The notes below the pieces were generated by a model. It saw nothing but the letters and a program-made list of their open reading frames with translations. It was not told where the DNA came from and did no database searches. This document shows positions 43,295 to 51,807 of a stretch of DNA of 64,000 nucleotides, piece by piece. Where the stretch lies: contig NZ_BBXA01000033.1 of NCBI RefSeq assembly GCF_001014975.1, positions 434,001 to 498,000 of the forward strand, read 5' to 3'. Source of the DNA: Novosphingobium sp. MD-1. Its GTDB lineage: Bacteria; Pseudomonadota; Alphaproteobacteria; Sphingomonadales; Sphingomonadaceae. The stretch's first letter is position 1; every line of letters begins with the position of its first letter. A program made the translations under genes and the position numbers.

Positions 43295-43663
43295 TCAGAA
43301 CGAGTAGGGCACGCCGTAATACCCGTAGAGATCACGGCCGTAGGACTGGTCGAACACCGGCTCGCTGTTCTCATCGTAACGCGGAGCGTTCTCGAGCAAA
43401 TCCTTCGAGATATCGACTTGATAGCCACCCTTGTCGGTATCGTAGGTCAGCATGTCCCAGGGGATGGGATAATAGTCGCTTCCGATCCCCAGAAAGCCGC
43501 CGAACCGCAACGCGGCGTATTCGACCTGGCCGGACCGCTTGTTGACCATGAAGTTGTAGATCGACCCGAGGTTATTGCCCTCGCTATCGTAAACCGAAGT
43601 TCCCTCGACCTTGTTCGAGGAAATGATATCGCTGGTCTCGTCGAGTTCAATTTGGTTTTCCAT
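43295..43663 (-). CDS. PRC-barrel domain protein
   Basis: 122 aa with GGAGAAATTGCC before the ATG. ISSNKVEGTSVYDSEGNNLGSIYNFMVNKRSGQVEYAALRFGGFLGIGSDYYPIPWDML (in parts) is a clear PRC-barrel, followed by a Tyr-rich tail (YGRDLYGYYGVPYSF). Such acidic single-domain PRC proteins are common in sphingomonad stress regulons. Their role is unclear. It is preceded on the same strand by the 50-aa membrane protein. Confidence 0.87.
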   Translation of the reverse strand: MENQIELDETSDIISSNKVEGTSVYDSEGNNLGSIYNFMVNKRSGQVEYAALRFGGFLGIGSDYYPIPWDMLTYDTDKGGYQVDISKDLLENAPRYDENSEPVFDQSYGRDLYGYYGVPYSF

Positions 43664-43769
43664 GGCAATTTCTCCATAAGAGCCAAATATTTAAACTCTT
43701 CAAGTGCGGTATTTATCCCTCTCTATCGCCATATCGTTGCCTGCGTCAGACCAGTTGCAGTTCCTGTTT

Positions 43770-43922
43770 TCATACCGAAATCGCACCGGTGATCCATATT
43801 GCAGAAAGAGCAATTATCGCCAGAAAAAGACTGACCCCCAGCACCCAGCGTACTATGTTTGGGCTCGATCCGCTGCGAACCTCTTCTGTATTCAGATGAA
43901 CCTCATCCCCGCGCTTTCGCAT
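43770..43922 (-). CDS. Small single-TM membrane protein (50 aa)
   Basis: ATG at 43922 after GAGGAGATTACC, stop at 43770. The polar N-terminus (RKRGDEVHLNTEEVRSGSS) is followed by one hydrophobic helix (VRWVLGVSLFLAIIALSAIWI). I recall similar short proteins with a T-E-E-x-R-x-G-S-x-P-N-x-V-R-W-V-L pattern as widespread in sphingomonads, unnamed. A GGAAC-N16-CGTA element lies 48 bp upstream. Confidence 0.75.
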   Translation of the reverse strand: MRKRGDEVHLNTEEVRSGSSPNIVRWVLGVSLFLAIIALSAIWITGAISV

Positions 43923-43969
43923 GGTAATCTCCTCGATATCGCATTTCCTTTGGAAGGACGTGAAATCGA

Positions 43970-43994
43970 TACGTGCGGATAAAAGTTAAGTTCC
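43970..43994 (-). promoter_or_regulatory. EcfG-like promoter for the 50-aa protein/PRC-barrel unit
   Basis: On the minus strand GGAAC (43994-43990), a 16-bp spacer, and CGTA (43973-43970) match the GGAAC-N16-17-CGTT consensus with one mismatch. Confidence 0.45.
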
Positions 43995-44131
43995 CCGTTT
44001 CGCTTTTCCGCATCACGGCGCGATATCGCTTCGTTTCGCCGCGCGATGCAAACATAAGCAGGAATTGAAGGAACCTTAGCGCGGTGCCGGGTTTGAAATT
44101 GCAACAAGCACGCCGAGCGCAGGAGGCCAGA

Positions 44132-44290
44132 ATGGCGACAGTCCCGGAATCCCCACCCGACACCGATATCCCGGAATCTCCCCCGGAAACGCCGCCCGAT
44201 CAGGTTCCGGGCGAAGTACCCAACGAACAACCGGACAGGATAGACCCGGGCGTCCAGCCGCCAGAGGCCCCTCCTCCGGCGCAGCCATAA
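44132..44290 (+). CDS. Small proline/acid-rich protein (52 aa)
   Basis: ATG 44132 follows a perfect AGGAGG (44121-44126). The peptide repeats P-E-S-P-P-(D/E)-T and ends EAPPPAQP; about one third is proline. It is intrinsically disordered. Proteins of this kind occur in sphingomonads next to stress genes, without known function. Confidence 0.7.
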   Translation: MATVPESPPDTDIPESPPETPPDQVPGEVPNEQPDRIDPGVQPPEAPPPAQP

Positions 44291-44317
44291 CAAGCGCGCA
44301 GCCGCCAATGCGATGAT

Positions 44318-44385
44318 CCGGCTGGTTCACGGGGTTTCGTCTTCGTGAACCAGCCGGCCCCGCGCACCGGGCATGCCCGGTGCGC
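44318..44385. terminator. Double hairpin between convergent genes
   Basis: CCGGCTGGTTCACG (44318-44331) pairs perfectly with CGTGAACCAGCCGG (44344-44357), a 14-bp stem with a 12-nt loop. A second perfect 24-bp palindrome runs 44362-44385 (12-bp arms reading GCGCACCGGGCA). They lie between the small plus-strand gene (ends 44290) and the minus-strand gene (ends 44402), so they likely terminate both. Confidence 0.7.
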
Positions 44386-44401
44386 CACCATGGCGGACGC
44401 G

Positions 44402-44584
44402 TCAGTCCGCCCCCTTGTGTTTCGCACGAGACTTCTGCCCGCCACCGGTCTGCTTGTTCACCGTTGCCCAGGCACGCCGTTCGGCCTCCGCGCGATCCGT
44501 TCCGCGCTCTTCGTACCCCTCTTCGATGTGGCGGGCCTGGCGCTTCTGCTTGTCGGTATAGCTCGATTTGTCACCCTGGGGCAT
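44402..44584 (-). CDS. Small basic protein (60 aa)
   Basis: ATG 44584 after GGAGAGGACC. MPQGDKSSYTDKQKRQARHIEEGYEERG then AERRAWATVNKQTGGG (in parts) matches a family of short proteins often labelled plasmid stabilisation or ChaB-like in alphaproteobacteria. Highly charged and helical. Function unknown. It follows the DUF4142 gene by 39 bp. Confidence 0.72.
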   Translation of the reverse strand: MPQGDKSSYTDKQKRQARHIEEGYEERGTDRAEAERRAWATVNKQTGGGQKSRAKHKGAD

Positions 44585-44623
44585 GGTCCTCTCCTCCGAG
44601 ACTGCCGGACGTGCCGGCAATGC

Positions 44624-45193
44624 TCATTTGACGCTGATAGTGCTGAGCCTGTCGCTATGGTGCTGCACGACGGTGGCGATGCGGCCAGCGGTAGCCTTGA
44701 GATCCGGAACCGTGCCGTTGGCCGCGTAATCCGTGTGAAGACTCAAGGCCATTGCATGGGCCGTGCGTTGCGCGTTCAGGTAAACCCGGTCCGCGTCGGC
44801 GCCGGAGGTCTTGCGGATCGCGTCGATCTGCCCTTGCTGATCGGGATCGAGAGATGCCGGCGGCACTTCCAGACCAGCTTTCCTGGCCGCCGCCTTCAGT
44901 TCATCCGAAGACTTCTGGTGGTCCGCGACCATCATGTTCGCGAACGCCTTGACGTCAGCGTTGCCGGTCTTCTCCAGGATCGCTTTCGAACTGTCGATCT
45001 CGAACCGGTCGCCTGCCGCCGCCCTTGCCAGATAATCGGCGGTATCGACCACCGCCGCCGCGGCCGGGACGCCGCTTTCGGCGGGCGTGGTGGTTACAGC
45101 CATATCGTCGGCCGGTTCGGTGGTGACGACGGCGGGCTTGTCGCACGCGGCCAACGCAAGTGCGGGAACAAGAGCAAGGATAAGTCGTGTCAT
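44624..45193 (-). CDS. DUF4142 lipoprotein
   Basis: 189 aa from ATG 45193; the ATG at 45235 is upstream of the signal. The lipobox LALAA-C places Cys17 as the lipidated residue. DUF4142 helices include FANMMVADHQKSSDELKAAA and VYLNAQRTAHAMALSLHTDYA. These ferritin-like four-helix periplasmic proteins are common in sphingomonad stress regulons. Function unknown. Confidence 0.85.
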   Translation of the reverse strand: MTRLILALVPALALAACDKPAVVTTEPADDMAVTTTPAESGVPAAAAVVDTADYLARAAAGDRFEIDSSKAILEKTGNADVKAFANMMVADHQKSSDELKAAARKAGLEVPPASLDPDQQGQIDAIRKTSGADADRVYLNAQRTAHAMALSLHTDYAANGTVPDLKATAGRIATVVQHHSDRLSTISVK

Positions 45194-45456
45194 GGAAAAC
45201 TCCTGGTTTCGAGAAAGGACACCGGCCCAGCGCATTGAGGACGAGAGGAGGTCGGACCGATGGTATTGCTGCTGTCAGCCATGTCTCTTCCCTTCCATCA
45301 GCATTGCCCGCCTTGGCGCGCACGCCCCGTGCGGCGCGCCTCTAGTGGGGAGGAAAGGGTGCGAAGGCTCCGTTATGTCCCCAAACCTGTCACAGGTAAG
45401 CGAACCGGTGGCCGGTCCTTCGTCAGGAGCGTCTGGACGGCCTGCGGCGTCCGCCG
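45194..45456. other. Spacer upstream of the DUF4142 gene
   Basis: 263 bp without a gene. It contains ordinary GC-rich sequence and presumably the DUF4142 promoter. I could not find a good EcfG-type match. Confidence 0.4.
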
Positions 45457-45867
45457 CTAGGTCCGCTTGAGCAGATGGTCGACGGTATCTTCGGTCGTCG
45501 CCTGTTTCCCATCGCGCAATCCGCACTCGCGTTCCAGTGCATCACGCAGGGCGGTGATTTCTTCATCCGTCAGGTGTTCGATGCCCACGAACCCCTCGCG
45601 CGCCTTGTCCAGCGCGCGCAGCAATTCGTCCAGCTTGGCCTGCATGGCGCTCGCATCGCGATTCTGGCTGTTCTGGATCAGGAACACCATCAGGAACGTC
45701 ACGATTGTGGTGCCCGTGTTGATGATGAGCTGCCATGTGTCGGACCAGCCGAACACCGGCCCCGAAAGACCCCAAACGATGATGGTGCCCAGCGCTATCG
45801 CAAAGGCCACGGGACGCCCCATGGCGGCGGAGATGGCGGACGACCATCGGGTGAAGAACTTGCTCAT
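45457..45867 (-). CDS. Low-affinity iron permease-family protein
   Basis: 136 aa. Two TM helices (VAFAIALGTIIVWGLSGPVFG and LIINTGTTIVTFLMVFLIQNSQNRD, in parts) carry the family motif TWQLIINTGTTIVTFLMVFLIQN, followed by a coiled cytoplasmic helix. Despite the family name, iron transport by bacterial members is not shown. Its ATG overlaps the stop of the upstream membrane protein (ATGA). Confidence 0.85.
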   Translation of the reverse strand: MSKFFTRWSSAISAAMGRPVAFAIALGTIIVWGLSGPVFGWSDTWQLIINTGTTIVTFLMVFLIQNSQNRDASAMQAKLDELLRALDKAREGFVGIEHLTDEEITALRDALERECGLRDGKQATTEDTVDHLLKRT

Positions 45868-46496
45868 CGTTCCCCTTTCGCAGATGGACGCGGATCGTGC
45901 TCTATCTCGGGAATGCCGGATCGCGTGTGACGGGCATCCAACGGCCAGCGATCGGCCTCGATGGCGGGTAGCGCTTCGAAGGCAGCGCGCGGGATGGAAG
46001 CGATCACCTTCCCCTCCGCATAGGCCAGACGGTCAGCCGGGAAGCGGCGCAGGACTTCCCCCACGCCGGCGACACCACCATCGGAAACCACCAGGTAGGC
46101 AATGCTGCCATCCTCGACGCTGCCCATGGCATCGATCACGGGACCGAGCGCCATGCCACCCCTGTCCACGACGGAAGCGCTGAGCAGATCCTGAAAGGAA
46201 AACAGGCTGGCATCGGATCGCGACGCGCTGGCCCTTGCGGCGCGCCGGGCCGCTTCCGCGTACTGCGCGCGCCCCAGCCATCGCCACACGCCGATCACAT
46301 CGACCACGAGCAGAAATACGTTGGTGAGCAACAGCCCCGTCTGATCGGCCTGCAGGGCAACGATGCACCAGGCGCACGCGCCGACGGCAAACACGGCGAA
46401 TCCCGCACCGGTCAGGCGCGGCCCCAGGTTGGCCGCAGTCATGACCGCGGCAACCATCGTCGCGATGGGCGCCAACCAACTCGCAAGCTCTGCCAT
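45864..46496 (-). CDS. Membrane protein with C-terminal PRC-barrel-like domain
   Basis: 210 aa from ATG 46496; the 46571 start lies across the promoter. Three N-terminal TM helices (to about residue 75) are followed by a cytoplasmic PRC-like segment: LLSASVVDRGGMALGPVIDAMGSVEDGSIAYLVVSDGG (in parts). It is operonic with the iron-permease-like gene and has an EcfG-type promoter 37 bp upstream. Function unknown; likely a stress-induced membrane protein. Confidence 0.75.
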   Translation of the reverse strand: MAELASWLAPIATMVAAVMTAANLGPRLTGAGFAVFAVGACAWCIVALQADQTGLLLTNVFLLVVDVIGVWRWLGRAQYAEAARRAARASASRSDASLFSFQDLLSASVVDRGGMALGPVIDAMGSVEDGSIAYLVVSDGGVAGVGEVLRRFPADRLAYAEGKVIASIPRAAFEALPAIEADRWPLDARHTRSGIPEIEHDPRPSAKGER

Positions 46497-46532
46497 TGCG
46501 CATCCCGTGTCGAATGAAGTTCGGACAGATGC

Positions 46533-46557
46533 AACGACGGCTGGTGACACCGGTTCC
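46533..46557 (-). promoter_or_regulatory. EcfG-type promoter (exact match)
   Basis: On the minus strand GGAAC (46557-46553), 16 bp, CGTT (46536-46533). This is the full general-stress sigma consensus, 37 bp before the ATG at 46496. Confidence 0.7.
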
Positions 46558-46614
46558 GCCCTAACGCCCAAGACAGTGAACCGGGCGCGGAAAGACTGTC
46601 ATGCGTTATGACCG

Positions 46615-46639
46615 GGAACCCGCCGCCGCGAATTGCTTT
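46615..46639 (+). promoter_or_regulatory. EcfG-like promoter
   Basis: GGAAC (46615-46619), 16 bp, CTTT (46636-46639): one mismatch to GGAAC-N16-CGTT, 29 bp before the ATG at 46669. It pairs back to back with the exact promoter serving the divergent gene. Confidence 0.4.
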
Positions 46640-46668
46640 GAAGCATCAAACAGCATGGGAGATTAATC

Positions 46669-46938
46669 ATGCTCGCCTTCAAGATGATGTTCTCGGTACT
46701 GAAAATCGCATCGACACTGGCCGTCGGCTACACGGTGTACCGCATGTTCACGGCGCGGCAGGAACAGACCGACCCGGCGGCGTTCGCGCCGGGCGAAACC
46801 AGCGATACTTCGTCATCGCGTTTTGCCGACGTGCGCAACGCCGGCCCCGACAGCATGCGCAGTGACGTGGATGACTGGGACAAGGTGGACCAGGCAGCGG
46901 ACGAAAGCTTCCCGGCCAGCGACCCGCCCGCCTATTGA
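46669..46938 (+). CDS. Small membrane-anchored protein (89 aa)
   Basis: GGGAGATTAATC precedes the ATG. An N-terminal hydrophobic helix (SVLKIASTLAVGYTVYRMF) is followed by an acidic tail ending VDQAADESFPASDPPAY. The AADESFPASDPP motif recurs in many small alphaproteobacterial stress proteins. Function unknown. Confidence 0.7.
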   Translation: MLAFKMMFSVLKIASTLAVGYTVYRMFTARQEQTDPAAFAPGETSDTSSSRFADVRNAGPDSMRSDVDDWDKVDQAADESFPASDPPAY

Positions 46939-46962
46939 GGAACGTCGCAGTTTTGCGGAGGG

Positions 46963-46993
46963 CGATGGCCTGACCCGAAAGGTCAGGCCATCG
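46963..46993. terminator. Bidirectional hairpin overlapping the GH130 stop
   Basis: CGATGGCCTGACC (46963-46975) pairs perfectly with GGTCAGGCCATCG (46981-46993) around CGAAA. The right arm includes the last codons and stop of the GH130 gene, so the hairpin serves both convergent genes. Confidence 0.7.
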
Positions 46994-48323
46994 TGGCCAG
47001 AATATCGTCGATAGCGATGGTCGCGAAGCCAACCACGCTATCCGATATCCCGTAAGGTATGAGAAGATGATCTCCCACCGGCATCATGCCGCACGTATAG
47101 ACCACATTGGGAACATAGCCCGCCCGGTCGGAATTTTCGGCGGTTAGTACCGGCTCCGGCGTTCGCGCCAGCACCTTCGATGGATCGGCGCTGTCCAGAA
47201 GCACCGCGCCCAGCGCATATTTGCGCATCGGGCCAACGCCGTGGGTCAGCACCAACCACCCCGCCTTGGTCAGCACCGGGCTCCCGCAATTGCCGATCTG
47301 GATGAATTCCCAGGCGAAGCGCGGCTCCATCAGCAGCACGCCGTCATCGTCCCACTGATCCAGTTGGGGTGAACGCAGCAGGTAGAGATTCTTGCCGTCC
47401 TGTCGGCCGATCATCATGTACTGCCCGTCGATCCGCCGCGGGAACAAGGCCATCCCCTTGTTGCGCCCCGCGCGCCCCTCCACCGGTTCCAGAGAGAAGG
47501 TCTTGAAATCGCTGGTTCTCAGCAATTCGGACCGGATCGACTGGCCGGAATAGGCGGTGTAGGTGCCGATCCATTCGGCTTTCCCGTCATCATCCTCGAA
47601 CCGCACCAGGCGCAGATCCTCCAGCCCGTTGCGCTGCTGCTCGGTGACCGGGAAGATAACCGAATTTGTCAGCGTGCTGTCCATATCGCGACTGATCCAC
47701 GCGCGCGCGCCGGGGGTGTCGGGAGGGGGCGGATTGCCCTCTCCGGTGATCTGCCGCATCGCCGTCGCGATATCGCCCTGGGGCCACAGCGCAAACGACC
47801 CATCGGGCCTCGCGATCCCCTCGCGAAACGCGATCGTGCTGATGTGACCCTCGCCCACGGCGCGCAGGCTGAGCACGAAGCGAACGGCGCCCTCCTCCAG
47901 CCCCGATTGATCGGGATGCGGGACTATCGACGGGTTCATCAGCGCGGCGGCGGCGTAAGTATATTCATGGCAGAAGTACGCCGCGATCAGCCGCTGGCGA
48001 TAGCCCTCGGCAATGGCGGGCAGCCCCAGAGACGTTTCGAGCTGGGCGTACCGTTCATCAAGGACGTTCTCGATGTGCCAGTGGCGCGCCGAGAAATCCG
48101 CCAGAACCCGCTCGTATTCGGCTTTCGCCCGGTCGCCGGGAAGCGCCAGGACGTTGGCTACCAGCCGGATGGCCCGGTCCTGCGGCGCGTTGCTGGCCTG
48201 CCATCCCAGATGGAATGGACGCAAGACGACGCGCGCAGGATCGGGATGAAGTCTAATGTCGCTGATACGAAGCCGGTTCGGTACTGGTCCTGCCTGCAAG
48301 ATTTCGTCCTTCCACTGTGGCAA
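46983..48323 (-). CDS. GH130-family glycoside phosphorylase
   Basis: 446 aa. The five-bladed propeller of GH130 is recognisable from HEYTYAAAALMNPSIVPHP, RFVLSLRAVGEGHISTIAFREG, EDLRLVRFEDDDGKAEWIGTYTAYSG, NKGMALFPRRIDGQYMMIGRQDG and the NCGSPVLTKAGWLVLTHGVGP segments (in parts). The family phosphorolyses or makes beta-mannosides. Its start lies 71 bp inside the end of the GT4 gene upstream, so the two are co-expressed and probably act on the same mannan-like glycan or glycolipid. Confidence 0.85.
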   Translation of the reverse strand: MPQWKDEILQAGPVPNRLRISDIRLHPDPARVVLRPFHLGWQASNAPQDRAIRLVANVLALPGDRAKAEYERVLADFSARHWHIENVLDERYAQLETSLGLPAIAEGYRQRLIAAYFCHEYTYAAAALMNPSIVPHPDQSGLEEGAVRFVLSLRAVGEGHISTIAFREGIARPDGSFALWPQGDIATAMRQITGEGNPPPPDTPGARAWISRDMDSTLTNSVIFPVTEQQRNGLEDLRLVRFEDDDGKAEWIGTYTAYSGQSIRSELLRTSDFKTFSLEPVEGRAGRNKGMALFPRRIDGQYMMIGRQDGKNLYLLRSPQLDQWDDDGVLLMEPRFAWEFIQIGNCGSPVLTKAGWLVLTHGVGPMRKYALGAVLLDSADPSKVLARTPEPVLTAENSDRAGYVPNVVYTCGMMPVGDHLLIPYGISDSVVGFATIAIDDILATMA

Positions 48324-50583
48324 TGAGATCAGAGAGCGCGCGGCTCGCCAGATGGTAGGCGAGAACAGACTCCGCCCCGCAGTTGCGGTTGACTCCGCGC
48401 GGAGTCACGCCGTCGCGGCACCGGCCCGAAGCCGCGTCGCCCAATGCAACGTTGCGGTCGTTGGCGCCCTCGAACCACGCGAAAGCGGTGCGCGCAGATC
48501 GGACCCACTTCACGTCCTCGCCAATGAAATAGGCCGTCCGGGCCGCGTCGACGGCCGCCCATGCTTCCAGGGGCTGTTGGTCGAACGGCAAGACCGTTGC
48601 CGGCTTGCCGAAGGTTTCCGAACCGACGGGGCGGAAATGGCCCCGGCTGCTCGTCTGGCATCGCATGAGCCAGTCGAGCGCTTCCAGCGCCGCCTGCACC
48701 CAATCCGCGCGTTGGTGGGCCAGGCCGGCTTCGATCAGCGCCTCGCAAATCCTCGGATTGTCGTAGGCCAGCGCCGGCTCGAACCACACCCATTCGGCAC
48801 GCCGCGTGCGTTCCAGCATCGCCATCAGCACCGGACCGCCCTTATCGAGAAGATCACCGGCCTGCTGGTGTGGGACGCCCGCGCGCAGCAGCGCGGCTTC
48901 TCCCAACATCGCGAAGCAAAGGGTCCGCAAAGGGCTTTCGGAAGAAACGCAACGCCTTGATCGCAGGAACGTCTCGACAGCCCATTCGCGAATATCCGCG
49001 TCGGGAGCGCATTCCGCCGTATGCCCCAGCGCCCACAGCGTCCGGCCGTTGGAATCCGCCGATCCCCGATCTTCGAGCCACCGGCGATCGAAACTCATGA
49101 AATTGCGGAAGCAGCGTTCTTCCTCGTTCCAGGCATGGGCGATGAAGCTGGCGTAGGTCATCGACCAGCGCAGCCGTTCGCCCGCCGGCAGATCGCGCGC
49201 CACGTTCATCAGCATCAGCGCGCGCGCGTTGTCATCCAGGCAATATCCGTGGCGGCGGTCGGGCACGATGCCGAGCGAATGCTGGTAGATGCCGGTGCTG
49301 TCCGACATGGCGAACACGCCTGCAAGGGCCGGCTTCTTGCCCGGCGCGACCTGAAGCGGCTTGGCCGGCGGCGCGGCAACGCGCAACACAGCCTGCGCCA
49401 TTTCCGCCACGCGCGGCCAGATCGCATCGCGCCCTTTGGCATAGGCGCGCCGCTTGATCGTTTCCAGGGTGGTGGCATCGGCCAGCAGATCGATCACGGC
49501 CTGGGCGATCGCGTTCGCCGAGCCCGGTTCGACTAGCGTGCCCACACCGTCGGCCAGCAATTCGCGCGCATGGGAAAAGGGTGTGCTCACCACGGCCTTG
49601 CCCAAGGCCACGGCGTAGCTCAGCGTTCCCGACGTGGATTGTTGAAGATTGGGATAGGGTGTCAGGAAAATATCGCAGGCTTCCAGCTGGTCGAGAAGCT
49701 CGTCCGTTTCCAGAAACCGGTCATCCCACTGGATATGGTCGGCCACGCCCAACCGCTGCGCCAGTGCCTGCAAGGCGTGGCGATAAGCCTCTCCCTCCCG
49801 CGCCACAAGCGCCGGGTGGGTCGCACCCACGATGCGGTACACAGTGTTCGGATGCCGCGCCAGAATTGCCGGCATCGCCTCGATCACCTGCTCGATCCCC
49901 TTGCCGCTTCCCAGCAAGCCGAACGTCATCAGAACGCGCCGGTCAGCGAGGTCCAGACATGCCTTGGCAGCCGGCTCGCGGCCGAACGGACGATCGGGAA
50001 CGCCATGCGGAATCACGGTCACGTTGCGGGCATCGTACAGGCTGGCGAGCAGGTCGCGTGCTTCGTGCGACATCACGATGACCGCGCTGGCACGATCGAT
50101 AAGATGTTGCAGGACCGAGCGCTGGCCGGGAGTGGGATCGCGCAGAACGGTATGCAGCGTCAGGATCACGGGCGCGGCGACGCGATCGACGAGATTGCAG
50201 ATGTAGTTGCCATCCTCGCCGCCGAATATGCCGTATTCGTGCTGTATCCATACCGCGTCGGTGCCGCTGGCGTTGATCCTGTTCGCTGCCGCCTCGAAGT
50301 CTTCGCTCGCGCCCTCCCCGATCGCCATGCAGACTTCGCTGCCATAACGCTGGGGCGCCCCAGGCGAATCCATGGCGAAAATATCGATCGACATACCGGG
50401 ATCGGCCGCTTTGAGGCTATCCACGAGATCGCTGGTAAAGGTCGCGATACCGCACCGGCGGGGCGGATATGTTCCAATGGCGGCCACGCGATACCGGTGC
50501 TGGTCCGGATGGCCCTGACAGAAGCTTTCTACCGAAATATCGCCGGCAGCCCGAAGTTCTTCGATTTTGGCATATTTCAGCAT
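48253..50583 (-). CDS. GT4 glycosyltransferase with C-terminal helical domain
   Basis: 776 aa. Residues about 30-405 form a GT-B transferase: IGTYPPRRCGIATFTSDLVDSL, the acceptor region WIQHEYGIFGG, donor motif TFGLLGSGKGIEQVIEAMP, and QQSTSGTLSYAVALGKAVVSTPFSHARELL. The C-terminal 350 residues (GYCLDDNARALMLMNVA ... FRNFMSFDRRWLED ... NRNCGAESVLAYHLA) look like an alpha/alpha-toroid domain as in GH-like or mannan-processing proteins. Fusion and the overlapping GH130 gene suggest synthesis and trimming of a mannoside. It is divergent from the SDR at 50851. Confidence 0.87.
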   Translation of the reverse strand: MLKYAKIEELRAAGDISVESFCQGHPDQHRYRVAAIGTYPPRRCGIATFTSDLVDSLKAADPGMSIDIFAMDSPGAPQRYGSEVCMAIGEGASEDFEAAANRINASGTDAVWIQHEYGIFGGEDGNYICNLVDRVAAPVILTLHTVLRDPTPGQRSVLQHLIDRASAVIVMSHEARDLLASLYDARNVTVIPHGVPDRPFGREPAAKACLDLADRRVLMTFGLLGSGKGIEQVIEAMPAILARHPNTVYRIVGATHPALVAREGEAYRHALQALAQRLGVADHIQWDDRFLETDELLDQLEACDIFLTPYPNLQQSTSGTLSYAVALGKAVVSTPFSHARELLADGVGTLVEPGSANAIAQAVIDLLADATTLETIKRRAYAKGRDAIWPRVAEMAQAVLRVAAPPAKPLQVAPGKKPALAGVFAMSDSTGIYQHSLGIVPDRRHGYCLDDNARALMLMNVARDLPAGERLRWSMTYASFIAHAWNEEERCFRNFMSFDRRWLEDRGSADSNGRTLWALGHTAECAPDADIREWAVETFLRSRRCVSSESPLRTLCFAMLGEAALLRAGVPHQQAGDLLDKGGPVLMAMLERTRRAEWVWFEPALAYDNPRICEALIEAGLAHQRADWVQAALEALDWLMRCQTSSRGHFRPVGSETFGKPATVLPFDQQPLEAWAAVDAARTAYFIGEDVKWVRSARTAFAWFEGANDRNVALGDAASGRCRDGVTPRGVNRNCGAESVLAYHLASRALSDLIATVEGRNLAGRTSTEPASYQRH

Positions 50584-50850
50584 CTATCCGCCTTTCATTG
50601 TAACTGTTTATGAAAGCGGATTCCCCCTCGAGTGTTTCCAGGGAAAGAAACGGCTCACGGCGCCAAAACAACGCTTCAGCGCGCTTGCAAGTACCGGCCC
50701 CGCCAATCGCGCGATCGCCCGTTCTTCTTTTTGCAAGTCAATGCGCAATTCAAACACACATGTAAGTAAACGGGAAATTCCCGCGTTCCGTTGTGATTGA
50801 TGGTCGACCCGGATCTGCCTTCCGGTCCGGCGAAACCTTGGAGCAGGATC
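50584..50850. other. Divergent promoter region, GT4 / stress SDR
   Basis: 267 bp. It holds the 14-bp palindrome-like AACGGGAAATTCCCG around 50766-50782 (arms CGGGAA/TTCCCG, perfect), a possible operator. I find no GGAAC-type promoter with correct spacing. Confidence 0.45.
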
Positions 50851-51780
50851 ATGCAACGGCGTACCACGAGCAACGAAGGCAAGGTCGGCGAAAGCACTGC
50901 CGAACAACAGGGCAAGGCATCGGCGGCCCACATGGCCGAAAATCAGGGAGCGCGTGCGACGGGACGACTGGGCCAGGAGGAAGCGCTCGCGCGGGCGCCG
51001 CGGTGGCAGCCCGTCTTTGCGGGATCGGATCGCCTTGCGGAAAAGGTGGCCTTGGTGACCGGCGGGGATAGCGGCATCGGCCGCGCTGTTGCCGCCCTGT
51101 TCGCGCGCGAGGGAGCGGACGTGGCGATCGTCTACCGTCACGATAGCACCGACGCCAGCAACACGATTGAAATGGTTGTGGCGGAAGGTCGGCGGGGCGT
51201 CGCCTTGCAGGGCGATGTCGGCGACGCGCAATTCTGCGAACAATGCGTGGCCGAAATCGTCAACCGCTTTGGCAGGATCGACATTCTCGTCAACAACGCC
51301 GGCGAACAGCACCCAGCAACCGACATCCGCGATATCTCCTCCGCGCAAATGGAACAGACATTCCGCAGCAACATCTTCGGGATGTTTCATATGGTGCAGG
51401 CCGTCGTGGATCATCTGGAACCTGGATCGGCGATCATCAACTGCACCAGCGTTACGGCCTACAAAGGCTCGCGCCACCTGCTCGATTACAGCGCGACCAA
51501 AGGCGCGATCACGGCCTTCACCCGGTCACTGAGCGAAAACCTCGTGGAAAAGGGCATCCGGGTCAACGCCGTAGCGCCAGGCCCGATCTGGACTCCGCTG
51601 AACCCCGGCGGCGGCGCTGAACCGGAACAGGTCAGGTCTTTCGGAGAAGACACGCCGATGCGAAGGCCGGGCGAACCCAACGAGGTGGCGCCCTCGTTCC
51701 TGTTCCTCGCCTGCGCGGATTCCAGCTACATGAGCGGTCAGGTGCTTCATCCCAACGGGGGAACGATCGTCAACGGGTGA
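50851..51780 (+). CDS. Long SDR of the general-stress-protein-39 type
   Basis: 309 aa from ATG 50851 after GGAGCAGGATC; the frame from 50797 is not needed. An N-terminal extension of about 60 residues (with ENQGARATGRLGQEEAL) precedes the Rossmann motif VTGGDSGIGRAVA. NNAGEQHP, Ser in NCTSVTAYKG and YSATKGAITAFTRS follow. The length and the SGSDRLAEKVALVTGGDSGIGRA style match YhdF/GspA39-like dehydrogenases (NADP, aldehyde or sugar-like substrates) found in stress regulons. Confidence 0.88.
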   Translation: MQRRTTSNEGKVGESTAEQQGKASAAHMAENQGARATGRLGQEEALARAPRWQPVFAGSDRLAEKVALVTGGDSGIGRAVAALFAREGADVAIVYRHDSTDASNTIEMVVAEGRRGVALQGDVGDAQFCEQCVAEIVNRFGRIDILVNNAGEQHPATDIRDISSAQMEQTFRSNIFGMFHMVQAVVDHLEPGSAIINCTSVTAYKGSRHLLDYSATKGAITAFTRSLSENLVEKGIRVNAVAPGPIWTPLNPGGGAEPEQVRSFGEDTPMRRPGEPNEVAPSFLFLACADSSYMSGQVLHPNGGTIVNG

Positions 51781-51807
51781 TCCGAAAGGCCTTGCATGAT
51801 CGCAACC

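Noticed and set aside
43930..44035. GATATC-containing sequences near 43935 and 44027 as further island operators
   Set aside because: They share only the central GATATC and lack the outer arms, and the genes belong to the stress block.
50584..50850. EcfG promoter for the stress SDR or the GT4 gene
   Set aside because: GGAA-like and CGTT-like elements are present but with spacing of 11-13 bp, not 16-17.
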